Origin: CAYRGQ01 sp964444885
Lineage (GTDB): Bacteria; Bacteroidota; Bacteroidia; Sphingobacteriales; Sphingobacteriaceae
Direction: 5' to 3'
Length of the DNA: 15,883 nt
NCBI GenBank assembly: GCA_964444885.1
Contig: CAYUIZ010000074.1
Span: forward strand, 1-15,883
Position 1 is the stretch's first letter, and each line of letters opens with the position of its first letter. The notes under the pieces were generated by a model, which searched no databases, was not told the DNA's origin, and saw only the letters and a program-made list of their open reading frames with translations. Positions 1 to 5,838 of the stretch are shown here, one piece after another. The position numbers and the translations under genes are program-made.

Positions 1-17
1 GATTAAGCCTTTATTGT

Positions 18-25
18 TATGTTTG
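18..25 (+). promoter_or_regulatory. Bacteroidota -7 promoter element upstream of pdxH
   Basis: TATGTTTG matches the Bacteroidota -7 consensus TAnnTTTG exactly and ends 30 bp before the pdxH start codon, a normal distance for a short leader. The -33 TTTG partner would fall at or before the window edge and cannot be checked. Seen in sequence; promoter function is inferred. Confidence 0.5.
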
Positions 26-55
26 TATTCTGGAAACCCTACTTAAACAATCGTT

Positions 56-703
56 TTGGACGCACCACGCCTAGCAGATATACGGACGGATTATACGATG
101 AGCGACTTGCTCGAGAGCCAAGTCGCCGAGGATCCGATTACCCAGTTTACACACTGGTTTGAAGAAGCGCTTAATGCGAACGTCACGGAGCCGAATGCGA
201 TGACCCTCTCGACGGTGTCAGCCGACAGCAAGCCGTCATCGCGCATTGTGCTGCTCAAGGACGTGGCGGCTGCCGGTTTTTCGTTCTTCACCAACTACCA
301 CAGCCGGAAGGGCATGGAATTGCTTGCAAATCCGCACGCCTGTCTGCTGTTTTTTTGGCCCGAACTGCAACGCCAGGTACGTATCGAGGGAACTGTATCG
401 GTTTTGCCCGAGGTTGTTTCGACCGCCTATTTCCAGACTCGGCCGCGGGGGAGCCGCATCGGCGCCGTAGCGTCACCGCAAAGCGAACCCGTCGAAAGCC
501 GCGAACGGCTCGACGAACGTATCCGCGCCGTGGAAGATCAATATGCGGGACAGGAGGACATACCCAGGCCGGCGCATTGGGGTGGCTACCAGCTGTGTCC
601 GGATCGAGTGGAATTCTGGCAGGGGCGGGGCAGCCGTCTTCACGACCGGCTCTGCTACCAGCAAACGGACGCAGGCTGGGAAATCATTCGTTTGGCTCCC
701 TAA
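56..703 (+). CDS. pdxH: Pyridoxamine 5'-phosphate oxidase
   Basis: FMN-dependent cytosolic oxidase that converts pyridoxine or pyridoxamine 5'-phosphate to pyridoxal 5'-phosphate, the last step of B6 synthesis and salvage. The 215-residue length is typical. Visible family features: N-terminal IRTDYT, PITQFTHWFEEA, the FMN-binding RIVLLK segment, FFTNYHSRKG, RQVRIEG, WGGYQLCPDRVEFWQG, and the C-terminal RLHDR and IIRLAP that close family members. I chose the TTG start at 56 because an in-frame TAA lies at 44-46 and the residues before the first ATG (98) align with the conserved family N-terminus; starting at 98 would remove the conserved R..YT segment. The nuoC start follows 12 bp after the stop, suggesting co-transcription with nuoCD. 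No Shine-Dalgarno is obvious. Confidence 0.95.
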   Translation: MDAPRLADIRTDYTMSDLLESQVAEDPITQFTHWFEEALNANVTEPNAMTLSTVSADSKPSSRIVLLKDVAAAGFSFFTNYHSRKGMELLANPHACLLFFWPELQRQVRIEGTVSVLPEVVSTAYFQTRPRGSRIGAVASPQSEPVESRERLDERIRAVEDQYAGQEDIPRPAHWGGYQLCPDRVEFWQGRGSRLHDRLCYQQTDAGWEIIRLAP

Positions 704-715
704 ATATCAAACCTC

Positions 716-1213
716 ATGCAATTTGAAGCGATCAAGCAACTGATTAGTACGCAACTTGGCCCCGACGTTGTGGTGGGCGAAGAGACGGGCGGTTTGCAGC
801 CCGCTTTGGTGCTAGCAGCCGACCGGCTGCCCGAAGCGTGTCTATTGCTACGCGACCATCCCGATACCTATTTCGATTTTCTGTCGAGCATCAGCGCGGT
901 GGACTGTGGGTCGGAACAACGAGCCTTCTGGGTGGTGTACCACCTGGCTTCGATACCGCATAAGCGGCAGCTGACGTTGAAAGTAAACGTCGGCGAGGGC
1001 CGTTCGCTGGATGACCTGCCCGAGGTGCCGAGCGTGAGCGCGGTATGGCGTACGGCCGAGTGGCACGAACGCGAGGCATTTGACCTGATGGGAATCTTTT
1101 TTGAGGGGCATCCTGATCTCCGCCGTATTCTTTTGCCGGACGACTGGCAAGGTTACCCGTTGCGCAAGGATTACGAGGAAGCAGCGTATTACCAAGGAAT
1201 TTTAATAAAATAA
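716..1213 (+). CDS. nuoC: NADH:quinone oxidoreductase subunit C (30 kDa subunit)
   Basis: Peripheral-arm subunit of respiratory complex I, which couples NADH oxidation to quinone reduction at the inner membrane; NuoC packs against NuoD and NuoB near the quinone site. The 165-residue length fits free-standing NuoC. The C-terminal half carries the 30-kDa signature: WHEREAFDLMGIFFEGHP followed by DLRRILLPDDW and YPLRKDYEE. The N-terminal half has the usual FDFLSSISAVDC segment. It starts 12 bp after pdxH and is followed within 30 bp by nuoD, so pdxH-nuoC-nuoD reads as one operon. No nuoA or nuoB is visible in the window, because pdxH occupies the upstream position. Confidence 0.95.
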   Translation: MQFEAIKQLISTQLGPDVVVGEETGGLQPALVLAADRLPEACLLLRDHPDTYFDFLSSISAVDCGSEQRAFWVVYHLASIPHKRQLTLKVNVGEGRSLDDLPEVPSVSAVWRTAEWHEREAFDLMGIFFEGHPDLRRILLPDDWQGYPLRKDYEEAAYYQGILIK

Positions 1214-1243
1214 CGATTTGTGCCTGGTATGCAGGAGAAAACC

Positions 1244-2470
1244 ATGGATGAACACGAACTGAGCCAGACGGAGGCAAAGGTGAACCGCTACCAAGCTGGA
1301 CAAACCGCCTACGAAGCCCGGATAGCGGCTTTGGGTGCCGAGGAAATGGTGCTCAACATGGGTCCGCAGCACCCGTCCACGCACGGCGTGCTCCGCCTCG
1401 AATTAATTACGGACGGCGAGATCGTCAAGGAAGTGATCCCCCATGTCGGCTACCTGCATCGCTGTTTCGAGAAGCATGCCGAGTCGATGAATTACGGCAA
1501 GACCATCCCCTTTACCGACCGGATGGACTATCTGGCGTCCATGAATAACAGCCATGCGTTTGTGATGGGCGTAGAACGGATGCTCGGTATTGCGGACCGC
1601 ATTCCGCGCCGGGTGGAATACATCCGGGTGCTGGTTTGCGAGCTCAACCGCATTGCTTCCCATTTGATTGCTATCGGAACGTACGGCATTGACATTGGCG
1701 CATTCACGCCCTTTATGTGGTGCTTCCGCGACCGTGAGCACATCATGAACATGCTCGAGTGGGTGTCGGGTTCGCGCATGCTGTACAACTATATCTGGGT
1801 GGGCGGGCTGTTCTACGACTTGCCTGTCGGTTTTGAAGAACGTTGCCAGGAGTTTGTCGATTATTTCGAACCTAAACTGCCCGAACTCGATAAGCTGCTG
1901 ACGGACAATCAGATTTTTATCTCGCGGACGGCAAATATTGGTGTGTTGCCTGCGGATGTCGCGATTAATTACGGATGTTCGGGGCCGATGCTGCGCGCTT
2001 CGGGGATCAAATGGGATCTCCGGCGCGTGGATGAGTATTCCGTGTATCCGGAGCTGGAGTTTGACATTCCGGTAGGCATGGGGGCGATGGGCAAGACGGG
2101 CGATTGCTGGGACCGCTACAAAGTGCGCGTAGACGAGGTTCGGGAATCGGTGCGCATCATCCGGCAGTGCCTCGTGCAGCTGACAGGGCCACTGCGGCGT
2201 ACGGCGGATTTTGACCCGCGTGCACTCGTGCCGAAGAAAGTGAATCTAAAAGCCCAGGACTATTACGTACGGGCGGAGAATCCCAAGGGCGAGCTAGGCT
2301 TCTATTTCGTCACCCAAGAACGGACGGACATCCCCTTGCGGGTGAAAGCACGCGGACCCAGTTTCAACAACCTATCGGTACTTCCCGAATTGGCAAAGGG
2401 CGTATTAATCGCGGATTTGATCGCGATACTGGGTTCGATTGATATTGTCTTGGGCGAAGTGGACCGATAG
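1244..2470 (+). CDS. nuoD: NADH:quinone oxidoreductase subunit D (49 kDa subunit)
   Basis: Complex I subunit that forms much of the quinone-binding pocket. Family landmarks, counted from the chosen start: NMGPQHPSTHGVLRLEL around residues 39-55, PHVGYLHRCFEKHAESM about 65-85, then ERMLGI, the NYGCSGPMLRASG segment, and a C-terminal part ending in VLGEVDR. I prefer the ATG at 1244 because AGGAG lies at 1233-1237, seven bases upstream; GTG at 1220 and ATG at 1229 are in frame and would add 8 or 5 residues. The ~408-residue length fits non-fused NuoD. It follows nuoC closely. nuoE does not follow; instead there is a 168-bp non-coding stretch with a tRNA promoter, so the remaining complex I genes must lie elsewhere. 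Confidence 0.96.
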   Translation: MDEHELSQTEAKVNRYQAGQTAYEARIAALGAEEMVLNMGPQHPSTHGVLRLELITDGEIVKEVIPHVGYLHRCFEKHAESMNYGKTIPFTDRMDYLASMNNSHAFVMGVERMLGIADRIPRRVEYIRVLVCELNRIASHLIAIGTYGIDIGAFTPFMWCFRDREHIMNMLEWVSGSRMLYNYIWVGGLFYDLPVGFEERCQEFVDYFEPKLPELDKLLTDNQIFISRTANIGVLPADVAINYGCSGPMLRASGIKWDLRRVDEYSVYPELEFDIPVGMGAMGKTGDCWDRYKVRVDEVRESVRIIRQCLVQLTGPLRRTADFDPRALVPKKVNLKAQDYYVRAENPKGELGFYFVTQERTDIPLRVKARGPSFNNLSVLPELAKGVLIADLIAILGSIDIVLGEVDR

Positions 2471-2545
2471 TGATTTGATAATTAAGGGGTTTGCCAGCTC
2501 ATGTTAAAGCGTTTGGTTCGCGTCGTCAAAAAAAACAAAATAGAA

Positions 2546-2576
2546 TTTGCAAAATGGAGCGGAGTTCGTACTTTTG
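2546..2576 (+). promoter_or_regulatory. Promoter for tRNA-Ser (-33 TTTG / -7 TAnnTTTG)
   Basis: TTTG at 2546-2549 and TACTTTTG at 2569-2576 are separated by 19 bp, a near-ideal Bacteroidota promoter. It lies between the nuoD stop and the tRNA, giving a leader of roughly 55-60 nt. That leader contains a small hairpin, TCGGC/GCCGA (2585-2589 with 2595-2599). Sequence match is direct; use as the tRNA promoter is inferred from position. Confidence 0.75.
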
Positions 2577-2638
2577 CGCCACGGTCGGCGAATAGCCGAT
2601 TCCCGTTTTTGCGCTTTCAGTAGCATAAAAATGGAATA

Positions 2639-2726
2639 GGAGAGGTGGCAGAGTGGTCGAATGCGGCGGTCTTGAAAACCGTTGACTGTTACAGGTCCGG
2701 GGGTTCGAATCCCTCCCTCTCCGCCA
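2639..2726 (+). tRNA. tRNA-Ser(UGA)
   Basis: A class II tRNA that reads UCA serine codons. Acceptor arm GGAGAGG (2639-2645) pairs perfectly with CCTCTCC (2716-2722), followed by discriminator G2723 and encoded CCA (2724-2726). The anticodon stem GCGGT/ACCGT flanks loop CTTGAAA with anticodon TGA at 2673-2675. A long variable arm (GACTG-TTA-CAGGTC region) and the serine discriminator G support the identity. The T-arm GGGGG-TTCGAAT-CCCTC closes the fold. It has its own promoter upstream and terminator downstream. A 12-base stretch covering the 3' end, CTCTCCGCCAAC (2717-2728), recurs at 2915-2926. Confidence 0.97.
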
Positions 2727-2735
2727 ACGCAAATG

Positions 2736-2768
2736 AAAAGCCCGACGACAAGTCGGGTTTTTTGTTTT
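2736..2768 (+). terminator. Intrinsic terminator of tRNA-Ser
   Basis: The stem CCCGAC (2741-2746) / GTCGGG (2752-2757) with a 5-base loop is preceded by AAAAG and followed by TTTTTTGTTTT. It starts about 10 bp after the tRNA CCA end, as expected for a tRNA terminator. Confidence 0.85.
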
Positions 2769-2798
2769 GGGGTATCGAGTCCAAGCTTGCTTGAGCGA

Positions 2799-2926
2799 GA
2801 GCGACCCAAAACGAAAAAGCGAGCGAAGCTCGGCATTTCATTTGCGTTGAAGCCTCCCCCTCCAGGGATGGCTGCGGATGGGTGTTCGGGGAAAGCGCGC
2901 CGCAGCCAATCCTGCTCTCCGCCAAC
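2799..2926 (+). repeat. Structured tRNA-linked repeat, copy 1
   Basis: About 128 bp, highly similar to 3615-3739. Two structures are visible. A small hairpin CGAGC-GAA-GCTCG lies near 2819-2832; on the minus strand it is followed by TTTTTCGTTTT, so it looks like an intrinsic terminator in that direction. A long stem pairs GGAT-GGCTGCGG (2866-2877) with CCGCAGCC-A-ATCC (2900-2912), leaving one unpaired A and a 22-base loop. The element ends in CTCTCCGCCAAC, identical to the 3' end of the adjacent tRNA-Ser. The segment TTTCATTTGCGTTG (2836-2849) is the exact reverse complement of the tRNA 3' flank at 2725-2738. I see no protein-coding signature; reading frames across it look spurious. Confidence 0.75.
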
Positions 2927-2945
2927 AAAGGAATCATTTAGTATC

Positions 2946-2985
2946 AAAACCCCTTAAACGACGTGTTTAAGGGGTTTTTTCTTTT
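2946..2985 (+). terminator. Strong intrinsic terminator, probably bidirectional
   Basis: A perfect 14-bp stem, AAAACCCCTTAAAC (2946-2959) with GTTTAAGGGGTTTT (2965-2978), has a 5-base loop and a T-run followed by CTTTT. The A-run on the 5' side would give a T-run on the other strand as well. It separates repeat copy 1 from the toxin-antitoxin module, though no gene directly upstream obviously needs it. Confidence 0.85.
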
Positions 2986-3021
2986 ATAAGCCTTCCTGAT
3001 CATTCAATAATTCCCTGTTCC

Positions 3022-3043
3022 AGCGAGACCCTAGCGAGACCCT
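3022..3043. repeat. Tandem duplication of an 11-bp unit
   Basis: AGCGAGACCCT occurs twice in direct succession (3022-3032 and 3033-3043) in the otherwise gene-free stretch between the strong terminator and the antitoxin. Its role is unknown; it could be a trace of a recombination or excision site. The rest of 2986-3117 holds nothing I can identify. Confidence 0.55.
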
Positions 3044-3117
3044 TTACAATTGTTTGAAAATGACCACACAAATGATTTCATATAAGCAATAGCAATTATA
3101 TTTTACGGAAAATTTAG

Positions 3118-3125
3118 TACTTTTG
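3118..3125 (+). promoter_or_regulatory. -7 promoter element of the antitoxin-toxin module
   Basis: TACTTTTG matches TAnnTTTG exactly and ends only 4 bases before the antitoxin ATG, so a transcript from it would be leaderless or nearly so. No convincing TTTG is seen 17-23 bp upstream, so the -33 half is weak or absent. Confidence 0.5.
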
Positions 3126-3129
3126 TATT

Positions 3130-3333
3130 ATGGATACCATACTTATTCGTCCAAAGAACAAAACACAGCTGGAGGCTATTAAAGCTTTTGCTAAGGCATT
3201 GAAAATGGATTTTGAAACTAACGATTCAGAAAGTTCATATGATCCGGAGTTCGTCAAGAAAATTCTCGATGGCCGGGAAGATGTCAAAAATGGCAAGGGA
3301 GTTAAAATAGCCCTGGAAGACTTATGGAAGTAA
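3130..3333 (+). CDS. Small antitoxin, DUF2683-like, partner of a YoeB-type toxin
   Basis: A 67-residue acidic protein beginning MDTILIRPKNKTQLEAIKAF and ending in YDPEFVKKI followed by ALEDLWK. This matches the layout I know for the small DUF2683-type antitoxins encoded just before Txe/YoeB-like toxins in Bacteroidota: a short N-terminal strand, helix, linker, then the toxin-binding YDPEFVKKI and LEDLWK tail. It would neutralise the toxin and may repress its own promoter. The toxin ATG (3324) lies inside its last codons (10-base overlap), showing translational coupling. The module is clearly AT-richer than the flanking chromosomal genes, suggesting transfer. Because the toxin frame is interrupted, this gene may now be an orphan antitoxin. 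The family name is from memory of its motifs. Confidence 0.8.
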   Translation: MDTILIRPKNKTQLEAIKAFAKALKMDFETNDSESSYDPEFVKKILDGREDVKNGKGVKIALEDLWK

Positions 3334-3599
3334 TCTATACTCCACAGGCAGTTGAGGATTTGAACTACTGGAAGAAGTCTGGAAACAAAGCTATTTAGAA
3401 GAAAATACAACAACTTATTCTCGCTATTATAGAAAATCCATTTGAGGGGATTGGTAAACCTGAACCCTTGAAACATCAACTATCCGGTTCCTGGTCAAGA
3501 CGGATCAATCGAGAACATCGTATCGTTTATGAAGTTTACAATGATCATACCGTAGTGATCCTTGAAATCCAGTCACTTCGTGGTCACTATCTGAAATAA
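3324..3599 (+). pseudogene. YoeB/Txe-family mRNA interferase toxin, interrupted by an in-frame TAG
   Basis: From ATG 3324 the frame reads MEVIYTPQAVEDLNYWKK, then meets TAG at 3396-3398 (codon 25), then continues without another stop as KKIQQLILAIIENPFEG to a TAA at 3597-3599. The remainder is plainly a YoeB toxin: GIGKPEPLKHQLSGSWSRR, INREHRIVYEV and a C-terminal GHYLK carrying the His-Tyr pair of the active site. Family members normally have a hydrophobic residue at the interrupted position, so one base change (for example TTG to TAG) explains the break. YoeB cleaves mRNA on the ribosome. There is no ATG downstream in frame to restart. It is either an inactivated toxin, a sequencing error, or dependent on stop-codon readthrough. 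Confidence 0.85.
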
Positions 3600-3614
3600 C
3601 TATTGCAAAACAAT

Positions 3615-3739
3615 GAGCGACCCAAAACGAAAAAGCGAGCGAAGCTCGGCATTTCATTTGGGTTGAAGCCCTCCCTCCAGGGATGGCTGCGGATGGGTGT
3701 TTGGGGCCTAGGGACGCAGCCAATCCCGCTCTCCGCAAC
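3615..3739 (+). repeat. Structured tRNA-linked repeat, copy 2
   Basis: Direct repeat of 2799-2926, near-identical over its first ~45 bp and diverged in the loop. The long stem is kept: GGGAT-GGCTGCG (3680-3691) pairs with CGCAGCC-A-ATCCC (3715-3727), again with one unpaired A, although the loop sequence differs from copy 1. The small hairpin CGAGC-GAA-GCTCG and its minus-strand T-run are also kept. It ends in CTCTCCGCAAC, one base shorter than the tRNA-like tail of copy 1. It begins 15 bp after the toxin stop, so the two copies bracket the toxin-antitoxin module. Confidence 0.75.
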
Positions 3740-3747
3740 CAAAAAGA

Positions 3748-3884
3748 AGAGGCTGTATCAAAATATCATTTCGAACCTAACGAAGAGAAGTGAAGTTGAG
3801 AAGTCTAAAGTATTGATAGTTAGCGATGTCCCGTGTCCTATAAGTGAAAAAATTCATGAATTTGAGGCTTTTGATACCGCCTCT
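3748..3884. mobile_element. MITE-like inverted-repeat element (137 bp)
   Basis: The left end AGAGGCTGTATCAAAA (3748-3763) and the right end TTTTGATACCGCCTCT (3869-3884) are inverted copies with one mismatch in 16. The left end resembles insertion-sequence ends of the GAGGCTGT(A/C)TCAAAA type common in Bacteroidota (from memory). There is no transposase inside. The interior has a perfect 14-bp palindrome, AAATTCATGAATTT (3850-3863). No target duplication is recognisable because both flanks are A/T homopolymer-like. The right end plus T-run could also serve as a terminator. Confidence 0.5.
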
Positions 3885-3952
3885 TTTTTCGTGTAATCCT
3901 AGCGGCTAGCTAAAACGCACCCTGGTGTTTCTTGAAATCACAAAGGCAGGGT

Positions 3953-4909
3953 TTAATAACCCATATCCTTGATGGCACGGGCCAACGCTTCGTCAAGATC
4001 GGTGTAGGTCATACGTAACTCGTCGACGGACTTCCGGTTGTTGTAATACGGATGAATGCAGAGGGCCTGCATATTGGCTGAACTGAGGCTTGTTTTGATG
4101 CCCGCAACGCGCAGCGCGTCGCCCAGCCGTCCCAACAGCGCTAATACCCAAGGGGGGATGCGGACAAACCGTTGCGGCTGTCCGCTAATCCGACTCAGCT
4201 TTTTGAAAAAAGCGCGGTACGATAAGTTTTCGCCGGCGATCAGGTAACGATCGTCCGTTGCGCCTCGGTGCAAGGCGTGGAGGATAGCCTGCACGACATC
4301 GGCGACGGCGACAAAGTTCTTTCCGCCCGGTGGGTAAAACACCACACGCTTGCCTAGGCTCATCAGGAGGATTCGAGCCGAACTCGGCTTGCCTCCGTGC
4401 GCGCCGACGATGAACGTGGGATTGAGGATGGTCAGCTCTATGCCTCCACGGTTTGCCAATAGGTAATCTTCTGCTTTGCGCTTGCTTTGCGCGTAACCCA
4501 ACTGTGCAAAGGGTTTCCGAATAGCTTCGCGTTCCGTCCCCGGATTGGCCGCATCTCCGTATCCGATGGTGTTGGCTGTACTTACAAAAATAAAACGCGT
4601 AACGCCGTGGCTTTTGGCCAATTCGAAAAGGCGTACCGTTCCCTCGAAATTCACCCGGTCATACGCTGCGGGCGGGAGATTGGTCGACGTCTCGCTGGCT
4701 AAATGTACCACGACGTCCGCCCCGCGCAAGCCGTCTTCGTATTCGCCCATGAGGTCGGTAGGAACCAGCTCGATATTGGCAGCCCTTTTTCCGCTGTAAT
4801 TTTCGGGTTGGCGGGTGAGACCCCAGACGCGGCAGGCCGTGCCGGCGAGTGCGTTTGCCAGATGGGTACCCACGAGGCCGCTGACGCCTGTGATGAATAC
4901 TTTCTTCAT
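3953..4909 (-). CDS. NAD(P)-dependent epimerase/dehydratase-like extended SDR
   Basis: A 318-residue cytosolic Rossmann-fold protein. The N-terminus MKKVFITGVSGLVG gives the GxxGxxG dinucleotide motif (Gly8, 11, 14). The acidic TDL near residues 51-53 and the VVHLAS segment around 66-72 are typical of extended SDRs, and Tyr139-xxx-Lys143 in YAQSK is the catalytic pair. The NPTFIVGAHG segment and a C-terminal substrate domain follow. The family includes sugar-nucleotide epimerases and steroid- or flavonol-like reductases; the substrate cannot be told from sequence. Its ATG overlaps the stop of the upstream SDR gene (ATGA), so the two are translationally coupled. Downstream, a weak hairpin in 3900-3952 (AAACAC/GTGcGTTT on the minus strand) may be a terminator. 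Confidence 0.88.
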   Translation of the reverse strand: MKKVFITGVSGLVGTHLANALAGTACRVWGLTRQPENYSGKRAANIELVPTDLMGEYEDGLRGADVVVHLASETSTNLPPAAYDRVNFEGTVRLFELAKSHGVTRFIFVSTANTIGYGDAANPGTEREAIRKPFAQLGYAQSKRKAEDYLLANRGGIELTILNPTFIVGAHGGKPSSARILLMSLGKRVVFYPPGGKNFVAVADVVQAILHALHRGATDDRYLIAGENLSYRAFFKKLSRISGQPQRFVRIPPWVLALLGRLGDALRVAGIKTSLSSANMQALCIHPYYNNRKSVDELRMTYTDLDEALARAIKDMGY

Positions 4910-5691
4910 TTCGTGACAGCAAGTTCCTTCTTAATCCGGCTTGTCAGCAGCGAGGCCTTCAGCCAGTTGGGCAGGAGGGCCAGAAACAGCAGGCTAAACC
5001 AGTTGATCCGGATTACCGAATCGCGACGGATCATCCGTCGGATGCAGTGCTGCGCTACTTTGTCCGGGCATACCGACGCCATGCGTGCAATCCTTCCCTG
5101 GCGTTGCATGCGCTGTATGGAATCCATGTTGGTGCGCATAGGACCGGGATAGACCACGCTCACCGATACGGGGGTGCCTTTGAGTTCTTCGTGCAGACCT
5201 TGCGAAAAAAAGCGGAGAAACGCTTTCGATCCGGGGTAGACGGTTTTGTAGCCGATAGGCGAAAAGGCCGCCAGGCTCGATACGTTGAGGATATAGGCTT
5301 GTTCTCGCTGCAGCAGGTTGGGCAGGAGCTGATGCGCCAAAAGGGAGGGGGCCATCACGTTCAGCTGGATAATCCGCTCGATGTACTCCGTGCTGGCTTC
5401 CCGGAATTTCTGGGTGCCCCCAATGCCGGCATTGTTGATCAACGTATCGATGGCGAACCGGTTATTGATCCATTCGCCGAATTTTCTGACGTTGGGCGTT
5501 GTGCTCAGATCGGCTTCGTACGGGCTGGCCTTTACGCCGTATTGTTGTTCGAGGTTAGCACAAAGCGCGGGTAGGCCTTGGCCCGGCAGGCTAGCCAAAA
5601 CAAGGTTGGCGCCTCGCTTGGCCAGTTCGATCGCAAAGGAGCGCCCCAGGCCTTGGCTGGCACCGGTGACAACAGCGTATAACGTCTTCAT
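4906..5691 (-). CDS. Short-chain dehydrogenase/reductase (classical SDR)
   Basis: A 261-residue NAD(P)H-dependent oxidoreductase. Motifs from the chosen start: TGASQGLG at residues 9-16 (TGxxxGxG cofactor site), NNAG at 86-89, catalytic Ser in NVSS (about 138) and YPGSK with Tyr152 and Lys156. A C-terminal extension after residue ~220 contains the hydrophobic WFSLLFLALLPNWL, possibly a membrane-contacting helix. I start at the ATG at 5691 because MKTLYAVVTGAS matches the usual SDR N-terminus; an in-frame ATG at 5703 would add four residues. It is the first gene of a two-gene unit with the epimerase (4-bp overlap). A TATAAT lies at 5727-5722 on this strand but lacks a clear -35. Substrate unknown. 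The 5704-5838 gap upstream holds no gene. Confidence 0.88.
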   Translation of the reverse strand: MKTLYAVVTGASQGLGRSFAIELAKRGANLVLASLPGQGLPALCANLEQQYGVKASPYEADLSTTPNVRKFGEWINNRFAIDTLINNAGIGGTQKFREASTEYIERIIQLNVMAPSLLAHQLLPNLLQREQAYILNVSSLAAFSPIGYKTVYPGSKAFLRFFSQGLHEELKGTPVSVSVVYPGPMRTNMDSIQRMQRQGRIARMASVCPDKVAQHCIRRMIRRDSVIRINWFSLLFLALLPNWLKASLLTSRIKKELAVTK

Positions 5692-5838
5692 ACAACTATG
5701 CATTTGGGATGGGTCTCACACATTATAACAACCAGAAGCCACACCAGTTTGTTGACGAACGCGTATTTTTTTGTTAAGATACCGCGTGGTACGCCAGCAG
5801 TGGGTTTTTAGGTTGGGGAAATCCTTTGCAGGTCGGCA

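Noticed and set aside
2504..2957. Open frames on both strands across the tRNA and repeat copy 1 (for example a 147-codon minus-strand frame)
   Set aside because: They read through the tRNA gene, its terminator and a non-coding repeat. Their protein-like look comes from the repeat sequence, and the same residues reappear at copy 2.
3603..3896. 97-codon plus-strand frame over repeat copy 2 and the MITE-like element
   Set aside because: It is made entirely of repeat and inverted-repeat element sequence, with no family motif.
5722..5727. TATAAT on the minus strand upstream of the SDR gene
   Set aside because: No matching -35 (AAACTG at 17-bp spacing) and no Bacteroidota -33/-7 pair, so it is not listed as a promoter.
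5780..5791. Near-palindrome TACCGCGTGGTA downstream of the TlpA-like gene
   Set aside because: Two mismatched positions, no T-run after it, and no other copy noticed; too weak to call an operator or terminator.
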